Of a stretch of DNA of 64,000 bases, positions 48,437 through 60,722 are shown piece by piece. The position numbers and the translations under genes are program-made. The notes under the pieces were generated by a model. The model saw only the letters and a program-made list of their open reading frames with translations, had not been told where the DNA came from and did no database searches. This DNA comes from Utricularia gibba (Eukaryota; Streptophyta; Magnoliopsida; Lamiales; Lentibulariaceae). The DNA lies in assembly GCA_002189035.1 (NCBI GenBank), contig NEEC01000013.1, positions 682,001 through 746,000 of the forward strand. The letters are read 5' to 3'. Each line of letters opens with the position of its first letter. Position 1 is the stretch's first letter.

Positions 48437-51400
48437 ATGGCTTCTTCCATGGACATCTCTAACTTACTCGCCTTCCGCAAGCTTCGTGCATTGCACTCCG
48501 TTCTTCTTCCTCCATCGATTCCCACTACAATCGCCTTCCCGCGTTGCTGCCACCGTGGGCTTCACTGCAGAAGGCGCACTTGGAGGTTTCCATCAGCCGG
48601 TTTTAGTGATGATAAAGTAGGATTCTTGACGTCGGAGATGATGGAAATTGAAGAGTATGAAATGGGGATTGAAGACCAAGAAAATTCGTCTGACGAGGAA
48701 AATGAGACCCCTGATGTGGAAGAATTTGAACTTGAGGCTAAGCGTGCAGCAAAGGAGTTCTCTGATTCCGTGACGCGAGAACTGAAAATTGGTTAGGATC
48801 AACTAAACATCAACCTTTTTGGATTAGGGTAGCATACTTTAGCGGTGGTATCATGATAAGCGACGGTTCTTGTTTCATGGCGGGAGCTGAATCCCTTGTA
48901 AACCCTTCATTACGATGTTGAAGTCAAACACTGCTGCATAAAAATTTTTACTTGATATATATTTTGGATACTGATTTCAGAAGATGAGGCTCCCATTCAC
49001 AAAAGAACTCGAGGAAGGCAGAAGAAAGCAAGTAGTTCTCGTAATGTTAGTGCCCTTCTTCCTTTTAGTTCATTTCTTACTATGCATTTGGCTCTAAACC
49101 TAGCGCAGCATTTGTATGGGAGAAAAAATAAATAAATTAGAGTTCCACTGTCTTGTATCAACGCCAGCAACATAAACTCGCAGGTTCCTGATAATCTTCT
49201 TCCCAAAGTTGCAATAATTGGAAGACCAAATGTTGGCAAATCGGCACTGTTTAATCGCCTGGTTGGGGTATGCATCATTTAATTTCAAATTCTTGTATCT
49301 TGTGCTATATTTGATGTAAAAGATTGACCTTCTAACTTGCTTGCTTTCAGGGAAATAAAGCCATTGTTGTTGATGAACCTGGTGTCACACGGGATCGTTT
49401 GTATGGTAGATCATTTTGGGGAGATTATGAGTTTATGGTAGTGGATACTGGAGGCGTGCTGACTATCGCAAAGTCCCAGGATGATGTTAAGCAAGACTTA
49501 GCGATATCAACAACTGTCGGCATGGAGGGGATACCTCTAGCCTTGCGAGAGGCAGCTGTCGCTAGGATGCCAACTCTCATCGAGAAACAGGCTGCCATTG
49601 CTGTGGAAGAGTCGTTGGTTATCATATTTGTTGTTGATGGGCAGGTATAGTTTTTCCAGTACCCTGAATTCAGTGCATCTACTTCGCAATTTTCTTTATC
49701 ACCAATCTTCTGCCACGAATTCGTAGTAATGGGAACGATAAACAGGCAGGTCTAACGGCAGCGGATATTGAAATTGGCCATTGGTTAAGGAGGAACTACT
49801 CAGACAAGTGCGTGCTTCTTGCTGTTAACAAATGTGAATCCCCGTCTAAAGGGATCACTCAAGCGTCAGAGTTCTGGTCACTGGGGTGAGCTGTAACTTC
49901 TTTCAATTTCTTTTTGGTTTTCAGGAGTTGCATGCTGGAACCTATGTACTTTTTGGCAAAAGGGGGTCAAGCTTTTTTTTTTTTTTTTTTTTCTTCAAGA
50001 ACATATACCACAGGATGGAATAAAGAAAGGCTTTCATTTCCATTATAGCTGTCAACATTAAACATACTTCATTTGTTATATAGTCTTTTTTCTCTTCTGC
50101 TAGGTATTCACCTCTTCCAGTATCTGCTATATCTGGGAGTGGAACCGGGGAGCTTCTTGATTCTGTTTGCTCACACTTGCAGAGAGTTGAGGTTAACCCT
50201 CTTACGGAACCTTAATATATACTTGATTTTTTATTCTACACAAAGCATAGGGGATATCCTTTGCACTCAGATATGTTTGTCCCGCGCTTTATTTCCATTT
50301 TCACACTTGTTTCCCCTATCACCAATAGATGATTCATACTTATACTCGTATTCAACCCAAAATCTAATTTGAGGGGGACTTAATAGGAAGCTGAATATGG
50401 CTCTACTCATAGTGATTCTCGCGTGACAAAATCTGTTCACCTTGCATTACCCATGAAACAAAGAATGGACTTATTTAATTACTTTTTCTATCCGTTACAG
50501 TTTTCAATGACTCATGCCAGGCATTTGCATGAATTTCAATTTACAAGTGGGATGGAGGAACAGATCCTCTATTTTAAGTTTTAATCTAGTAATGTTAAGG
50601 CTTTTAACTTCTGGATGCCATCCATATTCGTGAAAATGAAGCAAATGTTTTAAGTTTTAAGTTTTAAGTTTTAAGTTGCATTCTTTCTGTTTATGATTTC
50701 TCACAGGATACAGGCACCCCTGAAGAAGAGGAGAATGCTCCAGCTATTGCACTAGTTGGTCGACCAAATGTTGGTAAAAGCAGCATTTTGAATGCTTTGA
50801 TAGGGGAAGATAGGATGATTGTCAGTCCAGTAAGTGGAACCACCCGTGATGCGATTGATACAGAGTTCACTGGATTTGATGGCCAGGTTGGTGTAACTCA
50901 GAATTATTGTAATATAGATTTTGCAAGTTTATGCATCTGATAATCATCGTCTGCTTGCTGGGAAGCTATGCTAACTGACTCTTCACAGAAATTCCGTATC
51001 ATAGATACTGCTGGTATTAGGAAAAAATCGACTGTAGCATCATCTGGCAGTACAACTGAAGCCCTATCTGTCAGTCAGGCATTTCGTGCAATTCGTCGCT
51101 CTGATGTTGTGGCTCTCATCATTGAGGCTATGTCTTGCATAACTGAACAGGTAACAACATCCTTGTTAATGTGATATCTGGGGTAAGGTTATCACCATGG
51201 AATATACAAATTAATTGTTTTACTGTGTTCAGAAGCTTAGATCTGTCCTATGACGTAGTCTTCACCATTGATTTTCAAGTCATGATGTGTTTATTCGTCA
51301 GTAAAGTACTGAATATGCACAAAATGATGAAGGATTATGTTTGATTGTAATGAAATCTTGTTGGGTTCTTCTTTACTTCGTTTCCCTTCTTCTCCAAAGG

Positions 51401-52480
51401 ATTTCAAGATTGCTGAGCGCATAGAAAAAGAAGGGAAAGGTTGCGTGATAGTTGTGAACAAATGGGATACCATCCCCAACAAGAATCAGCAAACTGCCAC
51501 ACACTATGAAGAGGACGTTAGGGACAAGCTCAGGATTCTCAACTGGGCACCAATCGTTTACTCCACAGCAATTCTAGGCCAGAAGGTTGACAAGTAATGC
51601 TCCCACTCAATACACTACTAATTTTGTATGCACAAAAAGGTTGCCAGGCACCTGCCTATTGATGGCTTAATTTAGAATAAGTATAAAGGTTGTGCTCTAT
51701 CTCTTGTTCTCTAGAATTATAGAGGCTGCAAGTATGGTTGACAAAGAAAGATCAAGGAGGCTTTCCACGGCAACACTGAATCAAGTGGTGGGAGAAGCTG
51801 TTGCATTTAAGCCACCTCCAAGAACAAGAGCTGGGAAAAGAGGCCGTGTTTATTATTGCACTCAGGTAGTCATTCCGCTTCTGTGCTCGTTTCACATCCT
51901 CATAGCCCTCAGCCAAATATGTGACCAGGGTGGCCATTCTTGTTAATCTCAAGTAGGCCAGTGCAATGTGTTGCATTGTTTTTAGTTGAGCTCACTCAGT
52001 TTAGTTCAGCAGGGACGGGCACGCAGCTGAAGTCAAAAGCTTCTTCACATTGTGTTTCTGATTGAATATATTGCTCATGAATTCTGTTAATTATTCTGGT
52101 GACTTGCTAATGGAGGTTGTTTCTCAGGCTGCCATCAGGCCACCGACGTTCGTGTTCTTCGTTAACGACTCGAAGCTTTTCACAGAAACATACAGACGAT
52201 ACATGGAGAAGCAGCTAAGATCAAGTGCAGGTTTTGTGGGCACACCCATCCGGCTTCTTTGGCGTAGCAGAAGAAAAGCTGAGAAAGATGGCAGCACGTC
52301 TCAAGGTGCTGTGTGTGAATTCATGCATTCCACTTCGACAGTGACAATTTCCGCATTATTGCATCGTCCTGCCTGTCAAAATAATGGTGTGGTGTGGCTC
52401 TTCACTTTGCAGGAAGGGATGACTCCGCTGCAAAACAAACCAGGTTGCAAGGTGATCGGAAGGTGACATTAGCAGCATGA
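48437..52480 (+). CDS. DER: DER/EngA double GTPase, probably plastid (EMB2738-like)
   Basis: Twelve exons close in phase: 48437-48791, 48981-49045, 49184-49267, 49351-49644, 49746-49885, 50104-50191, 50707-50886, 50989-51150, 51400-51593, 51715-51865, 52128-52305 and 52413-52480; 652 residues. The N-terminus is Ser/Arg/Pro-rich without early acidic residues, like a plastid transit peptide. An acidic stretch (about 70-115) follows. GTPase domain 1 has GRPNVGKS (about 153-160), TRDR, DTGG and NKCE. Domain 2 has GRPNVGKSS (about 360), TTRD, DTAG (about 408) and NKWD (about 476). A KH-like C-terminal domain follows ([24 protein letters not shown], about 545-620). Two tandem GTPase domains plus KH-like domain define bacterial DER/EngA, needed for 50S ribosome assembly. 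The Arabidopsis homologue At3g12080 is EMB2738. NKCE instead of NKxD in domain 1 is what I recall for the plant branch. A TTTTAAG x4 run lies in intron 6 (50649-50677). It is tail-to-tail with CPI1, 179 bp apart. Confidence 0.9.
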
Positions 52481-52659
52481 ACAGATTTTCTGGAGCAGAA
52501 CAGAACAGGGGTGTCTGTACAAGAATCCGAGTTCCTTTGATTTAAAAAACAAAATGATTCTTCAAATTGATTCATCATGTTGGGGAGCCAGAAAAGAATC
52601 CCAAACCCAAAAAATTTGTTCATACAGCAAAAAAAGGTGCATACCATCCAAAAGCATGG

Positions 52660-54343
52660 CTACTGAGTGCTGCTGAACCACGCGAGCCCTGGTGGGTGCT
52701 GTCTGGATTCTACGATAGGGCCAAGATAGACACGCCAAAGATCGAGGATGATCGTCACGAGCATCCCCGCGCCTAAAGCATCCACCGCCACCCTGGACAA
52801 GTCCCACTTCACGCCGGCCTTCTCATCGATTCTGCTCGTTTTTAATCACAGGAAGCAGTGTAAAGCAAAGGAGTATGATGACAAGTGAATATGAGCATCC
52901 TGCAATCCACACCATCCATGCTACGCACGTACAACAGGAAAGCAAGTCTTATTAATTTAGAAAGAAACTGCAGATCAACAGAGGAATGAAGAAAGGTAGG
53001 TAGAACCAACCGGATACCAGCAATCCGAATCTTTAGTACATCCTACCTCAAGAACATCGGGAAGCTGACGATGAAATAGATTGCATAAAACAGGGAACCG
53101 ATTTTGTACATTGCTTCTCTGTTCACAAACTCGTAGTAGGGAAACTGTGGATCACACAAGAAAAAATTTAGAAAGATTAAGAAGCTGTGATGCGTTTTGG
53201 AATGGCTCAATTTCAGATTTGACGAAATATAACGCTTTGAAACAAGTATGATGAATATCGGTAAGAATAAAAGGCAGTCATTGGTGGCTTAATGGCAATC
53301 AGAAATAGAAACTTACATTAGAAACAGCCAAAGTCTCCATATATGCAACAGTGTATGAAAGAGCAAGAATCCAAGCAGCTTTAAAAAGCCATCGGAGATT
53401 CTTAGGCACGTCAACGAGCAAATGCTCGAGCCTACGCAGTGTCATATTTGATACAACATGGTAAAACAGGAAGCACGCATGTGCCAAGAGAAAGGTAGTG
53501 TGTGGAACCTGAAGAGAGACCAGAGTCAAAATTATTGATTTGTAAATGATGAGTGTGCAAAGCGTCATGATGGTCTAACATTATTCATCCTCCATGATGG
53601 AAATGTATAAGAAGCGCCAAGGACGGTGAAGAAATAATGGGTCCAGAAGTAGTTGCCAACATAACTGAAGAGCACGATCCACAGATTCGCCTAGAACCAC
53701 AAGTCAGAGTCTCGATGATAACATGGCCCTGATTCCCAGTAATAAAAAAAATCGCTAACTTAAAAGCAGCAAAGCATACCTTCAAGTTCCTGTCTGCCTG
53801 GAAAAGATTCATAACAAATCAAATGATACTGAGTTTGTTATCATTCTTTTTCCTTTCGATGCGCAATTTTAGCTCAGCAGTATTCCCAAAAGCTTACCTC
53901 ACCAACAAGTACGAGAGGTAAAAACAAGGCAGGAAGTGAGGAAACTAGACCCAATATTAGGTATTCCAACTCCGTGAATTTCTGAAAAGAAATAAATGAA
54001 AAACACCAATCATCCTACATTTTTACATCACAAAAGGGTGGACACTGGTTTAAGATTTCCTAAAAATAAAAATTTGAGCCCCCACAGGGTAGGAAGACTT
54101 GCACTACCTCATAAAGTTTGAATGGAATAACAATGCCAAGGCAAAGAGTAAGCCAAAACGGCGTATACAGAAGAAAAAATATTTCACCCCATCTCTTGCT
54201 AGGGTTATCAGCGAACCAAAGATTCCAAATCGGACGACCCGCTTCAGCTTCTGCAAAATCAAATTCACATTTTACTATCATGCAGCAGTAGTACACACTG
54301 CAGTTTCACGGATCACCCGCCATTCGACGATCTTACCCCCCAT
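52660..54343 (-). CDS. CPI1: Cycloeucalenol cycloisomerase
   Basis: Eight exons close in phase: 54343-54337 (7 nt), 54250-54108, 53981-53898, 53797-53780 (18 nt), 53690-53580, 53508-53317, 53144-53047 and 52831-52660; 274 residues. The enzyme opens the 9,19-cyclopropane ring of cycloeucalenol to obtusifoliol in plant sterol synthesis, in the endoplasmic reticulum. Conserved blocks are PSKRWGEIFFLLYTPFWLTL, ANLWIVLFSYVGNYFWTHYF, LGASYTFPSWRMNN, VPHTTFLLAHACFLFYHVVS, AAWILALSYTVAYMETLAVS and WDLSRVAVDALGAGMLVTII, with several membrane helices. Exon 4 encodes only ADRNLK, where Arabidopsis CPI1, as I remember it, has ADRSLCWKDRYWVK, so eight conserved residues (CWKDRYWV) are missing without loss of frame. 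The ATG sits in a 7-nt exon (ATGGGGG then GTAAGA). It is divergent from the SAP gene, with 549 bp between starts. Confidence 0.9.
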
Positions 54344-54892
54344 TCCTGAATCTCGCTCGCAGCCCGCAAAGGCACCATCACAAAGGAAAAAATTCGCCAA
54401 AGAATGCGAATTTGCACACTTGCAGCGAACAGCACATGTTTGTCCTACTCCATTGGTTTTCTTCTTCTGGCCATTCCAAGAAAGGCAGTTAAATATTAAG
54501 TAATAATAAAATAAGAACATACGGACAGCGTACCTTGAAGAGAATTTACCCCACAGCCTGCGTTTAACAGATCACAACCCGAAAATGGACGATCATCTCT
54601 GCAACATTTTTTTTTTTTGAAAGCAAATCTGCAAACTAAGAAAAGGAGAGGTGATGGTGGTAGTGGCTCGGCTGGGCTGGTGTCTGGCTAGTCTAGTCAT
54701 TCATTACTCTTCATTATTAATATTTGTTGGTTATTTATTTATTTATGTTATTTGTTCCCTTTGATGACCGCCTCAGAAGACACGCCCATTGTCCGAATCC
54801 TCAAGGAACCCCTCCGGATTCGCTTACCGTCTGCGTTTTTTGCCTTTTTATCTCGACCTCGCCGGCAGCAAATCCAGATCGGAATCAGATCG

Positions 54893-55327
54893 ATGTCTCA
54901 GAAGCGAGAAAAAGAGGAGACGGAGCTCAAGGTGCCGGAGACCGTACCGATGTGCACGCCGCTGCCTCCGATTTCAGCGCCGCCGTCTCAATCACCCCTC
55001 GCCAGGCCGCCGGAGACATCAGATCCGGAAGTCTCCGTCTCTTCTCCGGCGAGAACGAGTTCCGTTCCTTTGAAGGGGGAACCAGATCTGGAGCCTCAGC
55101 CGCGATCGGGTACGAAGAGGCCGAGAGAGGTGAATCGATGTTCCGGATCGGGTTGCCGGAAGCGGATCGGACTTATGGGATTCAGGTGCCGGTGCGGAGA
55201 CGTGTTTTGTTCCCAGCATCGGTATTCAGATCGCCATGACTGCACCTACGATTACAAGGCTGCGGGCCGCGAGGTGATCGCTAGGGAAAATCCCGTGGTC
55301 AGAGCGGCGAAGCTGACCAAGGTTTGA
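54893..55327 (+). CDS. AN1 zinc-finger stress-associated protein lacking the A20 finger
   Basis: Intronless, 144 residues from the ATG at 54893 ([20 protein letters not shown], the SAP5-like N-terminus). An upstream in-frame ATG at 54763 would add 43 residues with no family likeness, so it is not used. The middle is Pro/Ser-rich where an A20 finger would lie; no A20 Cys pattern is present. The AN1 finger (about residues 83-121) reads [27 protein letters not shown], then [20 protein letters not shown]. The first Cys pair is spaced C-x4-C (CSGSGC) rather than the usual C-x2-C. SAPs are ubiquitin-related regulators of abiotic stress responses. Absence of introns is normal for the family. Which SAP number corresponds cannot be decided here. 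Confidence 0.85.
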   Translation: MSQKREKEETELKVPETVPMCTPLPPISAPPSQSPLARPPETSDPEVSVSSPARTSSVPLKGEPDLEPQPRSGTKRPREVNRCSGSGCRKRIGLMGFRCRCGDVFCSQHRYSDRHDCTYDYKAAGREVIARENPVVRAAKLTKV

Positions 55328-55600
55328 CAGGCATCGTCGGAGGAGGATCACGGACGGCGTCGGATGCGCGTTGGTTTGGCTTGTTGTAAATCTGGTGGAG
55401 CGTAAGGGTGTTATTGTCATTTTCAGACTACAATTTCACGTCCAAATATTAATTAGCGATAAATTTTCACGTCGAAAAAAAAGCGTACACTCAAAAACAG
55501 TCCCATGGCCTGAATGAAACAAACAGTTACCAAGCAAGTGATTCCACCGTCATTCGTTGAGCATTCGTTGGGGATGCTTACAGGGAGTTCGATGATTTCG

Positions 55601-58600
55601 TCATCGGCTTCGTCTTCTCCGCTTCCTCTTCTCCTGCCTGCCATCATCGCTGTCTGATTCACTTGAAGTTGCCGATGATCCGGAGCCGTCGGAATCGGAA
55701 CCTGAAGTACCATCGGACTCGGATACAGCTGCTGTCTGCTGCTGCATTATGAGCCTTGGCATGTTCTTGAGATACTCCCGAAGGCTCTCGGTGATCCCTC
55801 CAAGACCGATCGAAGTGAAGAAGTTGATAGAGAACCTCGTGTTCTTAGGGTTATCCTTGGGGAAAATGGACTCAAAAGAGTCCTGCATGCTTGGATCGTT
55901 CAGACGCTCGTTGAGCTGCCGGATGCCGAGATGCTCCGACATCTCCTGGAAACCAAATCGATTTCACAATGTGAGATGAGGATCAGAGAGCAAACAAGGA
56001 GGAAAGGGAATTCGCTGGTCACCTGGAAGAGAATCTTTATGAAAATGCGAGAAGAAGAAGTTGTATCTTCTTCAGTCAGCCGTATGTACGACAACACATG
56101 CCATGGCAACTTGTCAGTTCCGAGGAGGTGACCAAAGAACTTGGCGACATTACGCAGTTTGTTGGTCTCCAGACGATGGATCATGGAATACTGCTGGACA
56201 AAGCACGTATCGAAGTTCTCCTGATAGATTTTTTTCTTCATACAGAGAGTGCCTCCAAGGAGGCCGTAGAATCGGAGGTAGGTTCGCTCCTGACTGCAGC
56301 ACTCCAGCAGCATAATGCACAGCTCCATCTGTACAAGCAACAGGCCACATGAAGACCAAGCTTGGGATAAATCATGGGCAAGAATTCATGCAAGTTTATG
56401 CAACACCTACCTCCTGTCCAGGCTCCAGCTTGATGCATAGCAGCTTATGCCCAGCCTCTTCATATGTAGCGCTTGACATGATTGTCAAGTAAATTGTTCT
56501 ACGGAGATTGATTAAATTGGTCTCCGTCTCATCCTTTATTTTCATCTTTTCTTCCTCTTCCTCGGACTCATCTTCCTCCTCCTCGTCTGAGTCGTCCTCT
56601 GCATCTGATGCATCGTTGTCATCAGATTCTTCACCCAGCATTTGCTTCTTTAGTTCTTCATAGTGCTTTTCATTCTCGGTGAACTGAGGATCAGGCTTGA
56701 AAATATCTGAAGGAACAGCATAGAACTTCAGAATTTGCTACTTCAAGCAGCTAAACAATTGCGCAATTCGAACTTTGCAATACCTAAAGCTATTTCAGGG
56801 TCTATCTCATCACTGAGGGAGACTTCATGGGTTAACTGGTCTTCCTCCTCGACTAGATCCAATTCTGGACGAACAGCTGGATGATCCTGCATAGAACCCA
56901 AAAAATAAATAAATAAATAAAAAAGAAATCAACACATGACACCTAACGCATATAAATCCCGTAATAATTTTTCAAATAAATTTCACCTGAAACTTGGCTC
57001 TTCGCAACCCAAAGAGTGACTCAATTAGGAATTGCACACGCATGTCAATTTGTCCTTCGGTGAGAATTCCACGAAACCGATCGAATATAGCTGTTAAGGA
57101 GGGGATTGAAGGGGTTCAGGAGAAAACAGAAATAGAAAATATGACGCAAAGAAGTTTCACAGCAAGTAACTAGATAATATCCCAATGAATGAATTTGTCC
57201 AGTTAAAAGGAAATGCATGCTAGAAGAGAAAAGACGCACCGTTCAACCCTCGAGGAGAGAGATCCTGTAATATGGCTCCGCATTCCGTGATAAAGCCGAC
57301 TGCAACTTCAACACTGTCATCGGTAGCCTTCTCTAGCAGCAAAGCCAACAACTCGAGAGCAATAAGCTCGTGAACTACTTGCTGGTTTACCAGATGTGCA
57401 ATGAATTTAACTGCGGCAAGGAGTTGCGGCTGCAAAAATTTCCCCAAAAGTCATTAGAATATATTTGATATCTACAAATTCTGCAAAACATTGAAATGCA
57501 CACCTTGTCATTGCGCTTGTATGCACGCTGAAACTGCAATATAATCCTCCTCAACAAAAGATCCCCTATTTCTGGGAACTTGGTATTGAGAACAGATACT
57601 AGTGCTGCAAATACATCTGTAAAACCAGGAGAAGCCATCTGAGACTTCATACATGACCGACAGAATAGTCCTCTTCCACGTATGAGATTCTCACCAAACA
57701 GCTCGGGAATAATATTCTTTATGTTGGTTGCATTCACCTTATTCACCAACCCATTAATGCTTTTCCTCAAAGCATCCCAAGTCATTCTCTGGTACTCAAT
57801 GCTACTCTTGTCCTGGATATCCTTCATCATCCTTGCCAACTTGTATGGTGGAATATAGATTCCCCCACTTCTCCCAAGGTTTGCGTCTGGTATGACATTG
57901 CTTTCTGGATTTTTCACTGTGGATAAATCTTTTTCCTTGTCATCTATCTTCAAGTTATTACTCATGCCATTCTCACTTCTCCTAGCATGTATATCACCAT
58001 TATCATCATTTCGTTTATCTTTTTTCCGGCTCTCCCTCTCCCTCTGCCTCTCTCTCCTATCATCCTTCTCATCGTCATACTTACTGTATTTTCCAACCCG
58101 TTCTCTGTACTCTCCCTTTTCAAAATCACCATCATCCCCGTGTCTTTCTCCTTTTCCATCTTTCCGACCATAGTACGTTTTTTGTTTCTCAGCTCTATCT
58201 TGGTGATCCCAGTTGTCAGCATCATCTTCATCCCTTCGCCCTGCCCTGTTATCATCATTGTTGTATCTGTCACCCCGTTCTCTGTTATCCCGCTTTCCAA
58301 CACCATCATCCCTTTTTCTTTCCCTCCTATGATCCTTCCCACCACTGTTCCTCCCTTGCTTGTCAACCCTATCTCTGTCATCCCATTCTTCATTATCATC
58401 CTCATCACTACGTCTTTCTCTCCTATCATCATAATTATATCTGTCACCCCTATCTCTGTTACCTCCCTTTTCAACATCATGTTCATCTTTTCGACTATCT
58501 TTTCTATCATTCACGTCATCATACTTTCGTTTCCCACTCTTATCCCTGTAACTCCCTTTACCAACATCATTGTTATCCCTTGAACCGTCGCGTTTATCAT

Positions 58601-59520
58601 CCTTACTATAATCATGCTTGTACTTGCGACCCTTGTCTCCGAAATCCTCCTCTTCATCATTTCTACCTCTTCTTGCATCCCTTCTATTATCCTTAATATC
58701 ATCATATCTTTTGGATATGCCACTTCTGTCTCTTGAATCCCCTTTTTCAGGCTCATCGTCTCGGTTCCATTCTCTTTTCTTACCTTTGTCCTTTCTAGGA
58801 CTCTCTGATTCTTGGTGCCTTTCACCTTCCAAATCGCTATCCTTATCATGCTCAGAATCATAATATTTTTGCCTGTCGTGACCCGAGCTTGGAATATTAT
58901 GACTTGAACACTAGTAGTATAGTTTTGAAATACACCACAACTTTTGCAAGAAAAATCCAATTTTAGACAAATATATGACTGTAAATGGCTAATAGAAGCA
59001 TGCTGTGCGACTAAAAACATTGAAAGCGGCATGAGAGAAAAATGATGGAATAGTAATTTCACAATTTAAAATTAAAAAAAAAAACCTATACTTTTAAACT
59101 ACATGAATGACAGGCACAAAGGTCAAGTACATCCTTATAGGAGCAACAAAAAATTCAAACTCTCCAGTACCAGGAACTACTAGTAACCGAAGCTGAATGT
59201 TATACAAAAAGATTATAACTATTTAATGTGAGGAGGCTGGTTGTTTACCGTTTTGTGATTCCTGTACCACCCATTGTCCCAATTGTTTGGCGTGGTTAAG
59301 TAACAATGTACTCCCTCACTTTATCACAGTGCTCCAGCAGTGGAGTTCGGATTTACTGTCTTCAATGGCGCATAATTCAGCAGAAGCGTCCTTTGAGTGT
59401 ATGATATCTCGGAAAATCGTCAATCCCAAACTTAGGAGCCTGAACTTGAAATTGCAAGAGGTTAACATAAAATTTGCAACTTAAAGAACATGTCTTACCA
59501 GAGAAATTTTTGCCTTCCAT
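55601..59520 (-). CDS. CWC22: Pre-mRNA-splicing factor CWC22
   Basis: Secure exons in phase: down to 57504, then 57429-57240, 57090-56987, 56886-56784, 56706-56411, 56328-56023 and 55945-55601 (stop). From 58832 this is 890 residues. CWC22 is a spliceosome component that also recruits eIF4A3 for exon-junction-complex loading. The first third is Arg/Asp/Lys-rich with imperfect repeats ([24 protein letters not shown]). MIF4G follows ([52 protein letters not shown], to [10 protein letters not shown]). An acidic run ([14 protein letters not shown]) precedes MA3 ([29 protein letters not shown]). The C-terminus is acidic/Ser-rich, ending KRKRRRRSR. The start is tentative: ATG at 59520 in a 22-nt exon (59520-59499), then a 13-nt microexon (59261-59249), then the long exon from 58902, all in phase. 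The frame is open from 58902. Confidence 0.8.
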
Positions 59521-59939
59521 AAGCCACGGATTCACGCTTCTATATTAACAAATTGGGGAAAAAGGGGTACAGAGAATGCAAATTTCGATTATCAACCAGC
59601 TAACACACATGAGAGACCAAAATCATGCCGAACCAAAACATAAGGTAGTTTCAATCTCAAAAACGCCCCACCAACAAAAAAAAAAAACCCAAGTGAACGC
59701 AAAAACGTTGAGGAAGCGAAATACATATCCGAACTACATAAAAAACCACGGGTGAAAACTCACTGAGCCAGATGCCGAGAATGAGCAACTTCAAAGACAT
59801 GCGAATAAGAAAACACCAAAAATCGCAGCTTTAGAGCAAAATGAAATTAGGCTTTGGTCCGAAATCCAATCATGAAAATTGGGGATTGGCGTTGCCGTTC
59901 GAAAACTGTCGGCCGCAATGCGAATGGTTTTAACCTTTA

Positions 59940-59960
59940 GGCCCAGTAGTTGCTGGGCCT
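59940..59960. promoter_or_regulatory. Paired site II (TGGGCC) promoter elements
   Basis: GGCCCA at 59940-59945 and TGGGCCT at 59954-59960 form an inverted pair in AGGCCCAGTAGTTGCTGGGC, and another GGCCCA lies at 60063-60068. Site II elements bind TCP factors and are common in promoters of plant housekeeping genes. They lie between the divergent CWC22 and Cys-rich protein genes, so they could serve both. Confidence 0.45.
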
Positions 59961-60722
59961 TCATGGCCTGTGAGATCCATTTCAATTTTTTTTTAAATTT
60001 CAAGAATTAAAACCCAACAATATTAAAATATAAAAAAATTACAAATTAGATCTGTTGAGCCCGGCCCACTCCACCCCGCCCACCTCCTCTTCATTTTACA
60101 ACCCGACCGGAGGGGAGGATTGGGCATACAAAGATTTGGGGAAGCGAGATGTAAGCCTTTTCCTATCACTGAATCGATTGAGTGCAGAAGGGAAAGCGAA
60201 GCGAGAACGAAGAAAAATAAGGATTCCTGACTGTATAGATCGAGTAAGGTGTTTGCAGTCGTGCCTGATTCTTTCTTGGTTCTGTTTTATGAGCATTGTT
60301 GCGTTCAATTCTAATTTTCTCCTGATTGCACCAATTTTTTTTTTCTGCAAATTTGATTGATATAGTCTTTTTCAGTTGTGTGCACACAGCGTATTCGAAT
60401 GCTGCATAGATTGCATTGCGTTTGGCTGTAGAATTCTTCTTTTTGCGTCTTTAGGTTGTAGTTGGGATTCAAAATTTGAACTTGTAGAAAGTGTGACTGC
60501 GAGGATGATGTTTATTTTGAGTTTGCTACCGTGAAGGGACGCATCCTGTGGGTCACTTTGAATGCTATTTCCTAGAGACTGGCTGCGAAGCTTGAGTTCC
60601 TTGTGATGTATATACACTTCTACACTTGTTTCTTCTTAAGATACCCCTGCATATCTGATCCTTGTTTTGCTAGACAGAGCAAGGTGTTAGAAGCAGAGGT
60701 CTTGGTGGGAAAAGCGGTCGAA

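Noticed and set aside
54278-54520. 80-codon minus-strand frame
   Set aside because: It covers the CPI1 leader and first intron; only its internal ATGGGGG belongs to the CDS.
57987-58583. 198-codon plus-strand hydrophobic frame
   Set aside because: Antisense of the Arg/Asp-rich CWC22 repeats; Ile/Val/Pro/Ser-rich translation is a codon-bias artefact.
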